Shown here in pieces: positions 12,683-24,090 of a DNA stretch of 64,000 nt (its first letter is position 1; each line of letters starts with the position of its first letter). The position numbers and the translations under genes were made by a program. The notes beneath the pieces were generated by a model, which did not search any database, was not told where the DNA came from, and saw only the letters and a list, made by a program, of their open reading frames with translations. Origin of the DNA: Mytilus californianus (Eukaryota > Mollusca > Bivalvia > Mytilida > Mytilidae); contig NW_026262712.1 of NCBI RefSeq assembly GCF_021869535.1, positions 101,932,140 through 101,996,139 of the forward strand. The letters run 5' to 3'.

Positions 12683-12916
12683 ATCAAAATTAAAGATTCA
12701 AAATTAAAGATTCAAAATTCAATATCATAATTCGATATTTGAAATATTGAATCTAATTTCAGAAGAAAAATGAGAAATAATGAAATTATTTATATGCCAA
12801 ATGAAACAAATTTGAGCTTTTAGATTATAATGTAAATCTATCAGTATACAACATGATATTTGGTTTCCAATCTTAAATTTTAAATCGTATATGGAATGAT
12901 TCTTCGTGTCTAATGG

Positions 12917-13970
12917 TCGGTGCATTACATTTGCGCGCATTACCATTACGTTTGCGCGCATTCATTTTACAGGTAAACTCAGGTAAATACAGGTAGATTA
13001 TACTTATCTATTTATTTATTAAACTATTATTTTGAAGGGTTTATGCCGGTTTTATTATGCACAAGCCCTTAGTCCTGGAATTATATACAGATGAAATGTA
13101 AAAATATAGCAAATTTCAAGATTAAAGTACTGATTTTACATGTCAAAACGTGCTGAATATTTGAAGTCAACTGCTTTCAGGAAACACAAAACACAAAAAT
13201 ACATGGATTTGCTGAATAAAATTGCTCATTGTAGTGAATATACTGAAACATATATGATTCTTCAGTATACAAATATGGATAGTAAACTACACATTGCTAG
13301 AAAACAAAGAAATATTGATGTCATCGTCAAATACGTTAATAAAGTAATACAAATAGACAGGAAATATTAAAAAAAATAATAAAAAAAAATTGATTTAAAA
13401 ATCTTTTTAATCTGCTAACCGGCTATCCTGTGTAGGATTTTTCAGTATACGGATATGGATAGTAAACTGCACATTGCTAGAAAACAAAGAAATATTGATG
13501 CCATCGTCAAATATGTTAATAAAGTAATACAAATAAACAGGAAATACTAAAAAAAAATAATAAAAAACATTGAGTTAAAAATTTTTGATCTGCTAACCGA
13601 GTCCCTGTGTCTAGACGCAACATTTTTCACACCGACTAAAAGTATTTACTAAAGGGACCACTATTCTGTAAAATTCGGATGCAAATACTATTTACTCTGA
13701 AATATTCGCAATTTTAAAGTTACATGTATGTCTTTAAAAGCTATTACGAGATTTCACACGATAACTTTATTTTTTTTTAGAATTCAATATGAAAAATATA
13801 CAATTTAAATTTACAAAAAATGTTCAAAATTCATAATAACTTTCGTTATATATATTATGAATTATCTTTAGTTTTACTTGTGTTACCTGTAAAATGAATG
13901 CGCGCAAATGTAATCAAAAGCTGTGTGCAAACGTAAAAATTAATCCCCAAATGCGCACAAATATAATACG
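12917..13970. mobile_element. TIR element of about 1.05 kb with 'gcgcgcaaatgtaat' termini
   Basis: Left end 12,917-12,982 and right end 13,882-13,970 are inverted copies of 'ttacctgtaaaatgaatgcg' followed by 'cgcaaatgtaat' motifs spaced about 20 bp apart. A half copy of the same terminus is at 36,405-36,466. A 76-codon open frame (13,140-13,370) lies inside; it is Lys-rich and unrecognised, and partly falls in the internal tandem duplication. Confidence 0.6.
13255..13613. repeat. Internal tandem duplication, two units of about 180 bp
   Basis: 'ttcagtatac[aa/gg]atatggatag' starts at 13,261 and again at 13,441. The matching sequence continues through 'attgctagaaaacaaagaaa' to 'gatctgctaaccg' in both units, with scattered substitutions. 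Confidence 0.85.
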
Positions 13971-14574
13971 CCCCTTTTACATATTTCCCATTTTTCAAAA
14001 TCATATCAGATAACCCGAATCAATATTTGTATAGAATTATTTTGTCCTTAAAATGCTGTTAAGTCTGTTAATACTTCTTTTTTTGTGTATACTTTTATGA
14101 TTTGCATACCTTACGCAATCACGCATATTTTAAAAAGAAACTTCTGCGTATTATTTTGTGACTCTCCACACTCTTAACAGTTTTATTTTTCCGTGCAGTT
14201 TTTTCAAAGCTCATACATGTACATATTTTATTATAATGTTTTTGTTTAACATAAAATGTTTCTAAAGAGATATCTAGAGACTATTGATTGACATCTTAAT
14301 CACCTGAAGTAAGATATGAGGAAACAGGAAACGACACGTATTACACCTAATCCCTTTTATGTAAATTCGAATTTCATATCAAATAATCAATAGTTCATAA
14401 TAGTTAATTCGAACGAGCTACATGGATGGATTCAATAGATGATGAATAAAATGCAACTAAATACGAGGGGAAAAAGAATTACAATCAAAGAACAAGGAAG
14501 GTTTTTAAAACATGCTTATCAGTTCATGAGACTTCTTTGGAAAGCTACTTTCAAAAAACTTATTAAAAAGTAAA
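13971..14574. other. AT-rich DNA, no gene seen
   Basis: No open frame, repeat unit or exon-like block could be supported. Confidence 0.45.
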
Positions 14575-14690
14575 ATAACAAAAACACCGAACTCCAAGGA
14601 AAATTTAAATCGGAAAGTCCCTTATCAAATGGCAAAATCAAAAGCTCAAACACACAAAACGAGATTGAAAATGCAATATCAAATTTATAG
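14575..14690 (+). repeat. Family W repeat fragment
   Basis: 'caccgaactccaaggaaaat' followed by 'caaatggcaaaatcaaaagc' matches the blocks at 30,600, 47,325 and 50,750. Confidence 0.6.
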
Positions 14691-14859
14691 GGAAAATATC
14701 AAGGTTCAAAATCGCAGGATGACACAATATAAGAAAATGGTTAGAATTGATAAAGTTTGATTCTCATCAAATTTGCATGATATGTGCATACGTTGAAAAA
14801 AGCCTTCCTATTATTGAATTAACACGTAAAATCGGAGAATGCAATTATGGTAGAACAAG

Positions 14860-15150
14860 TGAAAGTGTGAGCTACTGCTCACTGATGTTACCCCAGCCCA
14901 AATACTTGACGGCAAACAGGAAATTGTTGAGTGATCAATCTGAAAACGCATCACACGGTATACCTGACTTATATAAACCATAAAACCAAATTTCAGAAAT
15001 CCTTGTATTGTAGTTCCTGAGAATGTGACGAAAAATTTTCATGGGACGGATGGACGGACTGACGGACGGACGGACTGACGGATGGATGGACGGACAGACA
15101 GACAGAGGTAAAACAGTATACCCCTACTTTTTTAAAGCGGGGGTATAATG
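14860..15150 (+). repeat. Dispersed repeat ending in a GGAC/GGAT microsatellite
   Basis: After 'tagttcctgagaatgtgacg' comes a (ggac)n/(ggat)n/(gaca)n tract (15,047-15,110). The unit closes with 'taaagcgggggtataatgga'. The overlapping 78-codon frame at 14,747 is not convincing. Confidence 0.55.
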
Positions 15151-15955
15151 GAAAAAAAATTGTAGATGAAGCCCGGTATTACGTTGCCTTTGAAATCCTA
15201 TGCAGAGGTCCGTTATACATCTTATATAATTTGAAATCTATCCTAGGTGGAGATTATTCACTCAGTATGCGATGTTTATTTAGTTCTTTCTTTTATCATG
15301 CTAGATCACACCTGCGAATTCGCGACGACGTGTGAATGAATTCAATTTCTTTTTTTAACATTTTATTTTTATTGTTAAATGAAAAATTATAAGTTATGGG
15401 GTGGACAGTTTTGTTCAGGTGCTATAGCTTTTTGTTCCTTTTATCGTAGTCTTTCCTGTTCCCCTTTCCTCACTTCGTCAATTACTACCGGACTTTTAAA
15501 CGCTATTTGTCTGATATAAAGTTCAATGAATGCGCTTGGCGAGGGAATTGGGGACCCTTTTATACAAGTCGATCTCCATGTTTGATGTTGCTCATTCTGC
15601 AATTTTAACGTCGTGATCTTGTAGGTTTCCGTCTATTGTGCGTAAAGCGTTAAGCATAGAATACAGTGTTTTTTAATATCAAATACAGTATAAAACGGCT
15701 GAATTATATTTACTCCCAAAATGTGTATTGTGCAGGCAAATAAATTTCTCACCAGATTTTTGCCATGGAGACTTATTTTGTCTATTGTTGTTTATTGTTG
15801 TTATGTGTTGTTAGATTATAGACACATTTCCAGTTACATCTTTAATGTTTCTGTTATTTCATGGATGGTGCTTTGAGGTTTTGGATTTTATTTCATGGTG
15901 TTTGGATGTTTATGATTTATAGTAATTTTATTCATAAATGGATTCATTGAGGCGC
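15151..15955. other. Intergenic DNA, no gene seen
   Basis: AT-rich with T runs. Nothing matches another part of the window. Confidence 0.45.
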
Positions 15956-16250
15956 ATTGTTGTTAAGAACTTTTGTTTGTTTTGCTCTAGTTTAATTTAC
16001 TTACCATGAGCAATACGACTGGTGCCACTAGTGGAGCAGATTCTACATGCCTTTCCGGAGCATCTGAGATAACCTCAAGCTTTTAGTTGGGTCCACATTG
16101 CTTGAGGTCCTAATTTTCTATGTAGTGTTTTGTGAACTTTTAGACGTCGTTGTCAGTTTCTCTCGACGTATGCATTTTGAATGACCCCTTTGTATAGTCG
16201 CCTCTTTTTTAAATAAATTTAGGTTCGCTGTATGGTTTGCTTTTTTTTTA
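15956..16250 (+). repeat. Family R repeat, diverged
   Basis: 'accatgagcaatacgactgg' then 'gtgccactagtggagcagat' and 'tagttttctatgt' follow the order of the R copies at 17,220, 46,245, 49,690 and 56,320. From 16,251 to 17,039 nothing further is recognised. Confidence 0.6.
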
Positions 16251-17039
16251 AATTTTTGAGGGGTGGCGATTTACTTTTATTGTTTTTGTTGAGTCGAATT
16301 TCTTATTAATTTTGGAACATGTTGGTGCGTTGCTATTTATAATTTTTGATAGTTTGAAATCATATATTTAACATTTCGGAAATAGGTTAATTAATATTCA
16401 GTGATTGCCGTAAAGGACATATTTTGTTTGTTCTGACAAACTATGTCCATAGTAACCATTACTGAATAATCACAAGATAGGATACACAGATACAATGTAC
16501 TTGATGCCTGTAAAAAAGAAAGCCACTTCAAACTTTAAAACACAAAATTATATCTTCTTCTTCATTTTTTGTAGATCCATCCAATATTGGAGCATTTGGA
16601 AATCCAATTATGTTAATAAATATAAAAAAGAATGTTCTAATCCTAAACCAGTTGAATAGTGTATTAACATCCACAAGTGCAAAGTTTAAAATATTACTGT
16701 ACACTAGCAATACATAGAACTTCAAATATCCACTTAAAATAGTTAAAATCTAGAATAACAGTTTATGTGTAAAACTATAAATCTTAAATCATATCACACA
16801 GAAATCGTCCACCTGACAATAGACTACAAGCATTAAGCCTTCTAACATGCACTGCATAGCAATATTGTCTTGTTATCACTTTGGCAGTTCCAAGAATTCC
16901 TTTTCACTTGTCAAAAAGTTTTGTTATGCCAGGCGTTGACAGTCAATTATTTGTTAGCAGATTATTTGTCTATTAAAAAGTGCCCTTTCCAGTTTTCCGG
17001 ACCAACTTTATATAAATTGAAGTTCTTCAAGGTTTGAAA

Positions 17040-17664
17040 TTATTGTGATTTTCTAATATCATTATATGCAGAGCATCTTGTGAGTACATGGAAAAGAGTC
17101 TCATCTTCTGATCTACATATAGGGCAATTTGGATTCAGCTCTGACAATTTTACTTGATAGACCTGTAAAGTATATGTTTCTATAGCCATTCGAGCTTTTG
17201 TAACGGCCTGTTTAACATGTTTATCACCGGATTTGTAATTACATGAGCAACACGACGGGTGCCACATGTGGAGCAGGATTTGCTTACCCTTCCGAAGCAC
17301 CTGAGATCACACCCGGTTTTTGGTGGGGTTTGTGTTGCTCAGTCTTTAGTTTTCTATGTTGTGTTTTGCATACTGTTTTTTGTCTTTTTCTTTTCTTGTC
17401 GTGTTGTCATTTTATTTTCAACATATGAGAAAATCCCCTTTTGTATCTTTTGCCTCTCTTTAACAGAGTTTGTAATGGTATTTCATATATTATGTGTTTT
17501 TCCATATTGTAAAAAGACAGTTTACATAATGTTGTTTTTAATTTGCAGTCCACCCTTAGTTTGAATGTCCGATACAAATTAATTGATGTTCTGATAATTT
17601 TTGTCCAATCTAATTTATTGAAATTGCCGTTCATTATTTCGCTGAATGATTGTATTTGGGACAT
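17040..17664 (-). pseudogene. 3' end of a non-LTR retrotransposon ORF, interrupted by a family R repeat
   Basis: The minus frame 17,300-17,040 encodes VKQAVTKARMAIETYTLQ, then NPNCPICRSEDETLFHVLTR (a CxxC...H...C knuckle) and CSAYNDIR, the usual LINE ORF2 C-terminus. The minus frame 17,664-17,407 gives the preceding part (DWTKIIRTSINLYRTFKLRV). Between them, about 17,220-17,462 on the plus strand is a family R repeat, so the first 20-odd residues of the downstream frame and the last 20-odd of the upstream frame are not LINE. The two halves are also out of frame with each other. Confidence 0.65.
17220..17462 (+). repeat. Family R repeat inserted in LINE coding DNA
   Basis: 'gagcaacacgacgggtgcca', 'ctgagatcacacccggtttt' and 'cagtctttagttttctatgt' give a good match to other R copies. 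Open frames on the plus strand here (17,243-17,564) are properties of this repeat, not a gene. Confidence 0.7.
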
Positions 17665-18659
17665 ATTGAGTATTTCTCATTAAGAATTATAGATACTGAA
17701 TGTTGAAATTATTCTCATCATCAAGCAGTCGGAACATATTGTTATCCCCATGTCAATCCGAAAAACACCATTTACAGATGTCCAGTTGTCCATTTCTGAT
17801 CCGTATAATTTATAGAGATCTGTAGTTCCAGAAACATTTTTTCTTTATTTTTATAAATCATCTACAAAACCTATCTTATCACACAGCATTCGTTTAATCT
17901 AATTGATTTTTTTTCTTTTTTTTCTTCATACAATTTATCAAAATATATTTACTATTTATGAAATAATGAAGATTAATGTATAAAATATAATGCTAAACAT
18001 CTCATCAGAACAAGGAATTTTCTTAGTAAAATTGAATACATGGACATTTTTTTAACTAGGAGAAAAATCTGTGGACTTTTTTTTTTAACTGATATCGAAT
18101 TAAAAAAATTAGTAAAGTAAGTAAGAAATCCTGTCAGGAAAAGTATAGGTAGGTAGGTAAAATTATTTTACTTTCGAAAATACTGTACATGGACTATATA
18201 CTTGGGAAATGTTGTGAACTTTCACGTTGCTTAACCAAAAATGGAATCAACAATTCCATCAAATGTGTCTGGGCATGCATGGAAATTAAGGATAGGTAGG
18301 AAGACAGGAAACAACTAGTATTTTTACACATCAATGGACTTATTTTACGAACAATTTGTATTATCCCAGATATATTTTACCACGACTACACATGTACATG
18401 TGTTAGTTTGAAGATAAATAGATATTTTTTTTGCTATATTATGCCTGCTCATACTATGTTTTTATACAATTTGAACAGATATTTGTATATGTTATGTACT
18501 TTGATGTGTTGCGGTGGTGTAAATTTCAATTTAAAATCTACGGAAAGAGACATTTCTTTTACACTGATGATATACCATGTTTTGCTTTGCTGCAAAATGG
18601 CTAAAGAGATGTCTAAATAAACATGTTTCCAATATTAAACAATATGTTGTAGAGAGCGT
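17665..18659. other. AT-rich 3' flank of gene A
   Basis: Poly-T and poly-A runs and a (taggtagg)n tract near 18,150. No exon or repeat could be supported and no clear poly(A) signal was found for gene A. Confidence 0.4.
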
Positions 18660-18763
18660 CTATTCCGGGTTTCTATAAGGCGGTGGTTCTGGTTCCGTCT
18701 GATGTGTTGAATATCCCATATTTGGTGGGGGATGGCACTGCATCGGGTATCCACAAGGAAACG
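18660..18763 (-). CDS. Gene A exon 4 (Pro-rich tail with PPxY, stop)
   Basis: Acceptor 'cattctcag' precedes 18,763. In the phase set by exon 3 it reads FPCGYPMQCHPPPNMGYS, then EPEPPPYRNPE and TAG at 18,662-18,660. PPPY is a PPxY motif, as in gene B. Confidence 0.85.
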
Positions 18764-21700
18764 CTGAGAATGTATATGAAAATGTTTGAAAAAAGCATAA
18801 TTAATACCAGAGTTTGTGTAATGAGTTAAATGTTACTACTTCTGCCTTCTTGAAATGACAGATCGATGGAACTATCTATTTACATCTATAAATGTATATT
18901 TTAAAGTAAAATACATTAAATTTCAATCGAAAAAAACAGAAAAGTGAAAACAATAATGTATGAAGTTTGAAGCAGTGCTGTGTCGTACATTTACTCATAA
19001 AAACAACTTTAAGTACGTTTTCCTTACTTTGAAAAGAGCAATATTCTGCTTATAATTTGTGTACTTTATACAACAAACAATTTGTATATGTAAAGATAAT
19101 TTGAAGAAAGTAACAAAGGAAATATTAGGAACCATTTATTTATAATATACATACAATTCATAGGCGGTGTTGTGAAAACAGCGACGTTCGGTGCCCCGAC
19201 AGGTGTAACAACTGAACCATGGGACATTCCACCACGTCTTTTGTTAACATTTTTGACACAAATGATCACAGCAATAATAAAAATGGCGACAGCTACAATC
19301 ATTCCTACGAGTATTCCTGCAATTGCCCCATCAGATCTGCAGTAAAGAGTCATACTTATACTACCGAAAAAAAAAGTAACAACATGCAGTTAGGTAGCTC
19401 TTAACTGACGATTGAAAAACAACATTTTAACCTATTTAACATTGATAAATATAGTTTTCAATATTAAGGTTGACTTGGGTAAAGAAATATCTTGATCTTC
19501 ATCCAACCGCAGTAAAACCATTACCAAAGAACGTGTGAGGGTTAGTTTGGCTTTGCGGGATGTGAAGAGCCACAGCCACATCCGGTTAGAATAAAAAAAG
19601 TGCCTAGTAAATGTATGTCAATAAAATTGCTGTCATTTCGACTTTGTTATGATTTTGTTTGGCTTTTTGTTTGAAGTGACTAGCTTTTTAACATATGAAA
19701 AGAAGAAAAAAAATAATAGAAAGACATAAAACAGAAACGTTTTGCTTAAGTAAAGTACAATAACCCAGATAAAGTGTTAAACTGTAGAATACATGTCGGC
19801 ATAGATGTACAATATTGCTGTTTGCTAAATTATAAGTGCCATTTAACAAATTAACAAATCAAATAAAAATAAAATTCTAGTAAATATTTAACTGCACTTG
19901 TTATTTATTATCAACATACAGATCGGTTAATTGGTACAAATATTGATTTTCACAGTCCTGGTCCCCAAAGACACCACTACAATAGCCACCACAATATTTG
20001 TAATAAGTTCCATAAAATACATTGTACTTGGAACACTTCTCACACAACACTTCATCTGGAATGGAAGGAAGATGACATTACTTAACAGTGATATTTCATT
20101 AATATAAATTGCAATCACAGAATCATAATTTCCGTATAAACTGTCGCTTATTAATTAATTTGCAAACATTTATTAATTGATTCTAATGGTAAAACATGAG
20201 TTCTGCTTGTGTAATCGGAAATTGAGAACCGACATTATAAAGGGAAACACATGAAGTGCCGAAAATTGTACTAGTAAACTGAATTGTTAACGAGTCATCT
20301 TATCCGCGACTTGTATCTATTTTGTGTACATGTCAATATATATATGTAATACATTTTGGTGGGGTGTCATAAGTGCTTGTACCGAATATGGAATGTTATT
20401 GCTTTACAATCAATTGGTTTGTTGAGTGTTAGATATAAGAAGATGTGGTATGAGTGCCAATGAGACAACTCTCCATCAAAGTCAAAATTTATAAAAGTAA
20501 ACCATTATAGGTCACAGTACGGTCTTCAACACGGAGCCTTGGCTCACACCGAACAGTAAGCTATAAAGGGCCCCAAAATTTACTAGTGTAAAACCATTCA
20601 AACGGGGAAAACAACGGTCTAATCTATATAAAAAACGAGAAACGAGAAATACTTATGAACCACATCAACAAACGACAACTACTGAACATCAGATTCCTGA
20701 CTTAGGACAGGTGCAAACAAATGCAGCGGGTTTAAACGTTTAAATGGTACCAAACCTTCACCCTTTTTCTGAAACAATAGTGTAACATCACAACATAGAA
20801 AGACACACTATAAAATATCAACTGAAATAGCTTAACTCAATCAAAGGACATATCAACACCATTGAACATACACTGAACAAATAAATTTGACCTATGATAC
20901 AATGTAATTTAAAATACAAAATAAATTAACTAAGGGAAGAATAATAAAAGTAACATGTTATATCGGTATGAAATGTTAAACAATTAAAGAAAAACAATAT
21001 ATTCGAACAAAAATATCAGCCATTTGCAATAACTTTAAACACAGGTTAATGAAAATAATTTTGTTGTTAGGTATACGTGTACAGTTCCAATAGAGAAAGG
21101 AAATATTTTTACAAAATAAATAATTTTGATGTTCATAGTACGAAGTGAAAATTTATAAAAATATCAAACACTTATTAAAGCTGGTATATAGACCAGATAT
21201 AACCCTGAATAACATTAAATAACAAAAAAGCAATACAATTAGTATCAACAGGTCAAATAAACAAGAAAGTACGATTTGAGAGTACTCGCAGTTACTGACA
21301 GCTAGTTAAAAGCCAAAACAATTAATAACAAAAAATCATGCATCAGAGACTAAAATCCACTAAAACACATCCAAGGGATTTAGTATTTAAAGGTCATGGA
21401 CAGTCAAAGAAGACATGACTAGTTCAATGCCAAAAATAAATGTATCGACAGACAGTAGGATAGTTAGGAGTTTAACCTCTTTATAGATCAAAACGAACGT
21501 GGGTGTGTCTTTATACATCCCGTTTGAAAAGAATACAAATTTAGTTATGTTTTAATTTGCTGATGACAAAATCGATATTAGTGCCAATGTAAACTATATT
21601 CAAAGACATATGTTAACCCATTTTCACCGGTACAAAACCTTGAAATAAAAATGGAATTTTTTACATTCCCTATTCATTATACGTTGCAACTATGAGGGTG

Positions 21701-23064
21701 TCTATACTGTATATTTATGGTAGGAAAATTTTAAAGGGCTATACATTTTTCAACTAATCGGAAATGTAATACATTGATTTAAAAAATATGACGTTTGCAA
21801 TAATTTAATCTTATTGCTGCTACAGTCCGTGTAATTCTGTAAATCTTTAAAATAAATTTATATAAAAAACAATAAACCGATATTATGTTAAATTATTGAT
21901 TTTATTATACGGAGTTCTGGCAGAAGTCGTAGCGACATTTTACAGAAATTTGCTTTGTTTACTTTATAAATGTGATTATCTATTTAATTTCTTTTCTTTC
22001 TGGCAATAAAAACCCTTGTTAAATTTCGTCTGTGGGTGATGTATTATTTACACGCTCTCTGCACGTGAAAGAACTCTTGCAACAACTCACTGTTGCAAAA
22101 TAAATGTCTGCCCTTATTAGATGTACCCTCATTTTCTAGTGTCAGACGAGATTTCCTTCCCTTTATCCCAGTCGACCGACCAAGAATGTACCTTTCAGAG
22201 CCTCCCGCCCTTTATCCCAGTCGACCGACCAAGAATGTACCTTTCAGAGCCTCCCACCCTTTATCCCAGTTGACCGACCAAGAATGTACCTTTCAGAGCC
22301 TCCCGCCCTTTATCCCAGTCGACCGACCAAAAATGTACCTTTCAGAGCCTCCCGCCCTTTATCCCATTTGACCGACCAAGAATGTACCTTTCAGAGCCTC
22401 CCGCCCTTTATCCCAGTCGACCGACCAAGAATGTACCTTTCAGAGCCTCCCGCCCTTTATCCCAGTCGACCGACCAAGAATGTACCTTTCAGAGCCTCCC
22501 GCCCTTTATCCCAGTCGACCGACCAAGAATGTACCTTTCAGAGCTTCCCGCCCTTTATCCCAATGACCGACCAAGAATGTACCTTTCAGAGCCTCCCGCC
22601 CTTTATCCCAATGACCGACCAAGAATGTACCTTTCAGAGCCTCCCACCCTTTATCCCAGTTGACCGACCAAGAATGTACCTTTCAGAGCCTCCCGCCCTT
22701 TATCCCAGTTGACCGACCAAAAATGTACCTTTCAGAGCCTCCCGCCCTTTATCCCAGTTGACCGACCAAGAATGTACCTTTCTGAGCCTTTCTGTTGTAT
22801 TGATTGTTGATTTGTTCTTGTCCTGAATATAAATGAAATATTTGCCACTGGACGTTCAGTCAATCATTATGCCATAATAGAAGCCTTTTTTAAACAGCTT
22901 TTCTGACCTCATATCATAATTTGTACTAACCTTTATTTACGACATTTCTAGTCAAGATAGCCATATAATTTCATGCTAAATACATATTCTATGTATTACT
23001 TACAAATTTTTACAGAAATTAGTTAAAAATATCCCATCATTTGGAATCTTGCAATACACGATAC

Positions 23065-23095
<31 letters not shown>

Positions 23096-23207
23096 ATATT
23101 TTTTTCAGCAATTTGATAAAATGGTATGGTCGCATTTCGTCATACTGCATGTCTTAAAACTTACATATAAATAATGTCACTGTAGCTATTTCCTTGAGTG
23201 CAAACAT
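18660..23207 (-). CDS. Gene A: CYYR1-like small single-pass membrane protein (4 exons, 154 aa predicted)
   Basis: Exons on the minus strand are 23,207-23,165, 20,055-19,920, 19,336-19,155 and 18,763-18,660. They sum to 465 nt, exactly 155 codons with the stop. Residues 1-15 form a short hydrophobic leader. Residues 16-59 carry Cys19, 22, 36, 40 and 49 and many tyrosines. Residues about 64-87 are a transmembrane helix starting GAIAGI, followed by basic KNVNKRR. The tail is Pro-rich and ends in a PPPY motif (147-150 region), a typical NEDD4/WW ligand. Length, order of parts and the SGxAIAG-type junction resemble CYYR1 and Shisa-like adaptors; function in molluscs is unknown to me. Exons 2-4 are well supported by splice sites and phase; exon 1 is a prediction. 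Gene B at 27,376 is a tandem paralogue. Confidence 0.8.
19155..19336 (-). CDS. Gene A exon 3 (transmembrane)
   Basis: Acceptor 'ctttactgcag' precedes 19,336; donor GTATGT follows 19,155. Encodes SDGAIAGILVGMIVAVAIF and the rest of a 24-residue hydrophobic helix, then KNVNKRRGG and VVTPVGAPNVAVFTTPP. 182 nt keeps phase with both neighbours. Confidence 0.88.
19920..20055 (-). CDS. Gene A exon 2 (Cys/Tyr-rich ectodomain)
   Basis: Acceptor 'ccattccag' precedes 20,055; donor GTATGT follows 19,920. Encodes EVLCEKCSKYNVFYG, then YYKYCGGYCSGVFG and DQDC. The acceptor and the cysteine spacing match gene B exon 2. Phase is 2 in, 2 out. Confidence 0.85.
20432..20748 (+). repeat. Family S repeat, near-complete copy (gene A intron 1)
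   Basis: Nearly identical to 5,366-5,690 from 'agatataagaagatgtggta' to 'agcgggtttaaacgttt'. The rest of this intron up to 22,150 is AT-rich, with no feature I could name. Confidence 0.75.
22151..22790. repeat. 49-bp GC-rich minisatellite, about 13 units (gene A intron 1)
   Basis: Each unit contains 'ctttatcccagtcgaccgac' and 'caagaatgtacctttcagag'. Variants differ at one site: cagtcgacc, cagttgacc, catttgacc, or a shorter caatgacc. Adjacent units of the same variant suggest local duplication. All three plus frames stay open because 49 is not a multiple of 3; those frames are artefacts. GC content stands out from the AT-rich surroundings. Confidence 0.95.
22825..22870 (+). repeat. SINE 3'-tail fragment
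   Basis: 'tgaaatatttgccactggac' followed by 'gttcagtcaatcat' matches 54,640-54,694 and, reversed, 26,165-26,212. Confidence 0.55.
23066..23092 (+). repeat. Poly(A) tract
   Basis: About 27 consecutive A residues in gene A intron 1, next to the candidate exon 1 donor. A similar run of about 25 A lies at 28,408-28,432 in gene B intron 3. Confidence 0.9.
23165..23207 (-). CDS. Gene A exon 1 (leader), candidate
   Basis: ATG at 23,207-23,205 opens MFALKEIATVTLFI and ends with one extra base before a GTAAGT donor (23,164-23,159). The phase fits exon 2, which begins with two bases. The 14-residue hydrophobic run is short for a signal peptide but extends with YEVL from exon 2. It is the best candidate I found in 20-27 kb, not a proven one. 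Confidence 0.5.
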
Positions 23208-23539
23208 AACGTTTTGAATCTTAAACCAGTAAAACTTTTTTGTAAATGAAGTTATGAAAGGTTTTTAAAGCAAAAGAAACATAAGGAAACGGAAGCTTTC
23301 TCGCTAGAGCCATGCATTACATTTATAATTCATGAACTTGTATTTCTATATTTGGTATCCTTAGACACATTGTAAACAACTTTATTGATTCCGGTGTAAG
23401 GTGTCATTTCTAATCTTGTCTTAAAATAGTTATTATATTTTCTACATATCTAGGCTTATCGTATAATTTATGATGGAATGCTACTAAACCCCTTACGGGA
23501 GGTATTGTGTTTGATTTTCATACGATAAAGACGTAATCT

Positions 23540-24090
23540 TTAGGTCAGTTTAATTGAGGTCTGCAGCTGGCATGTCTATAACTGCTAGTAGTCCTTTGTT
23601 AATTTATGTTGATCACTGTCATTTTGCTTAGTTTATTCTGTTACCTACATGTACTCTTACATCGGACTCAGGCTTCTTTTGAACTGAGTGTTACTGTGCG
23701 TTTTGCTGTTTGTTTGTTTATTCCATATTGGCAAGAGGTATTGGGGAGGGTTGCATTTGAGATCTCACAAAACATGTTTAAACCCGCCGCATTTTTATGC
23801 CTGTCTCAGATCAGGAAACCTCTAGCCTTTGTTAGTCATGTGTGTTTTTTTAATAGTGTGGCCTCCATTTCGCTGTATACTATACATTATTGTTTAAGGG
23901 TCAGCTGAAGACCGCCTCCGGGTGGGGGATTTCTTCCTGCGTTGAAGACCCATTGGTGGCCTTGGGCTGTTTTATGCTCTTTGGTAGGGTTGTTGTCTTT
24001 TTGACACATTCCCCGTTTCCATTATCTATTCTATTAGAAATTCCGAGTTGTGACGTTACATTTTTTTCTTTTTTCCTGTTTAAAAAATAT
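23540..24090 (+). repeat. Family T repeat, plus orientation, long copy
   Basis: 'ctgcagctggcatgtctata', 'ttttgaactgagtgttactg', 'gatctcacaaaacatgttta' and 'gacacattccccgtttccat' match, in reverse, blocks of 56,640-57,185 and 7,081-7,460. The stretch 24,091-24,649 shows nothing further. Confidence 0.75.

Noticed and set aside
15040..15120. GGAC/GGAT tract as a regulatory or CRISPR-like array
   Set aside because: It is a plain tetranucleotide microsatellite in the tail of a dispersed repeat; no spacers.
17232..17476. Apparent 8-bp target-site duplication 'tttgtaat' around the family R insertion
   Set aside because: The left 'ggatttgtaattac' is part of the R family itself: the copy at 56,320-56,338 has 'ggggttgtaattac' before the same head. 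The match on the right is therefore likely chance.
22093..22712. Three overlapping plus-strand frames of 92-142 codons
   Set aside because: They are the three frames of a 49-bp minisatellite that lacks stops; no start, splice or domain evidence.
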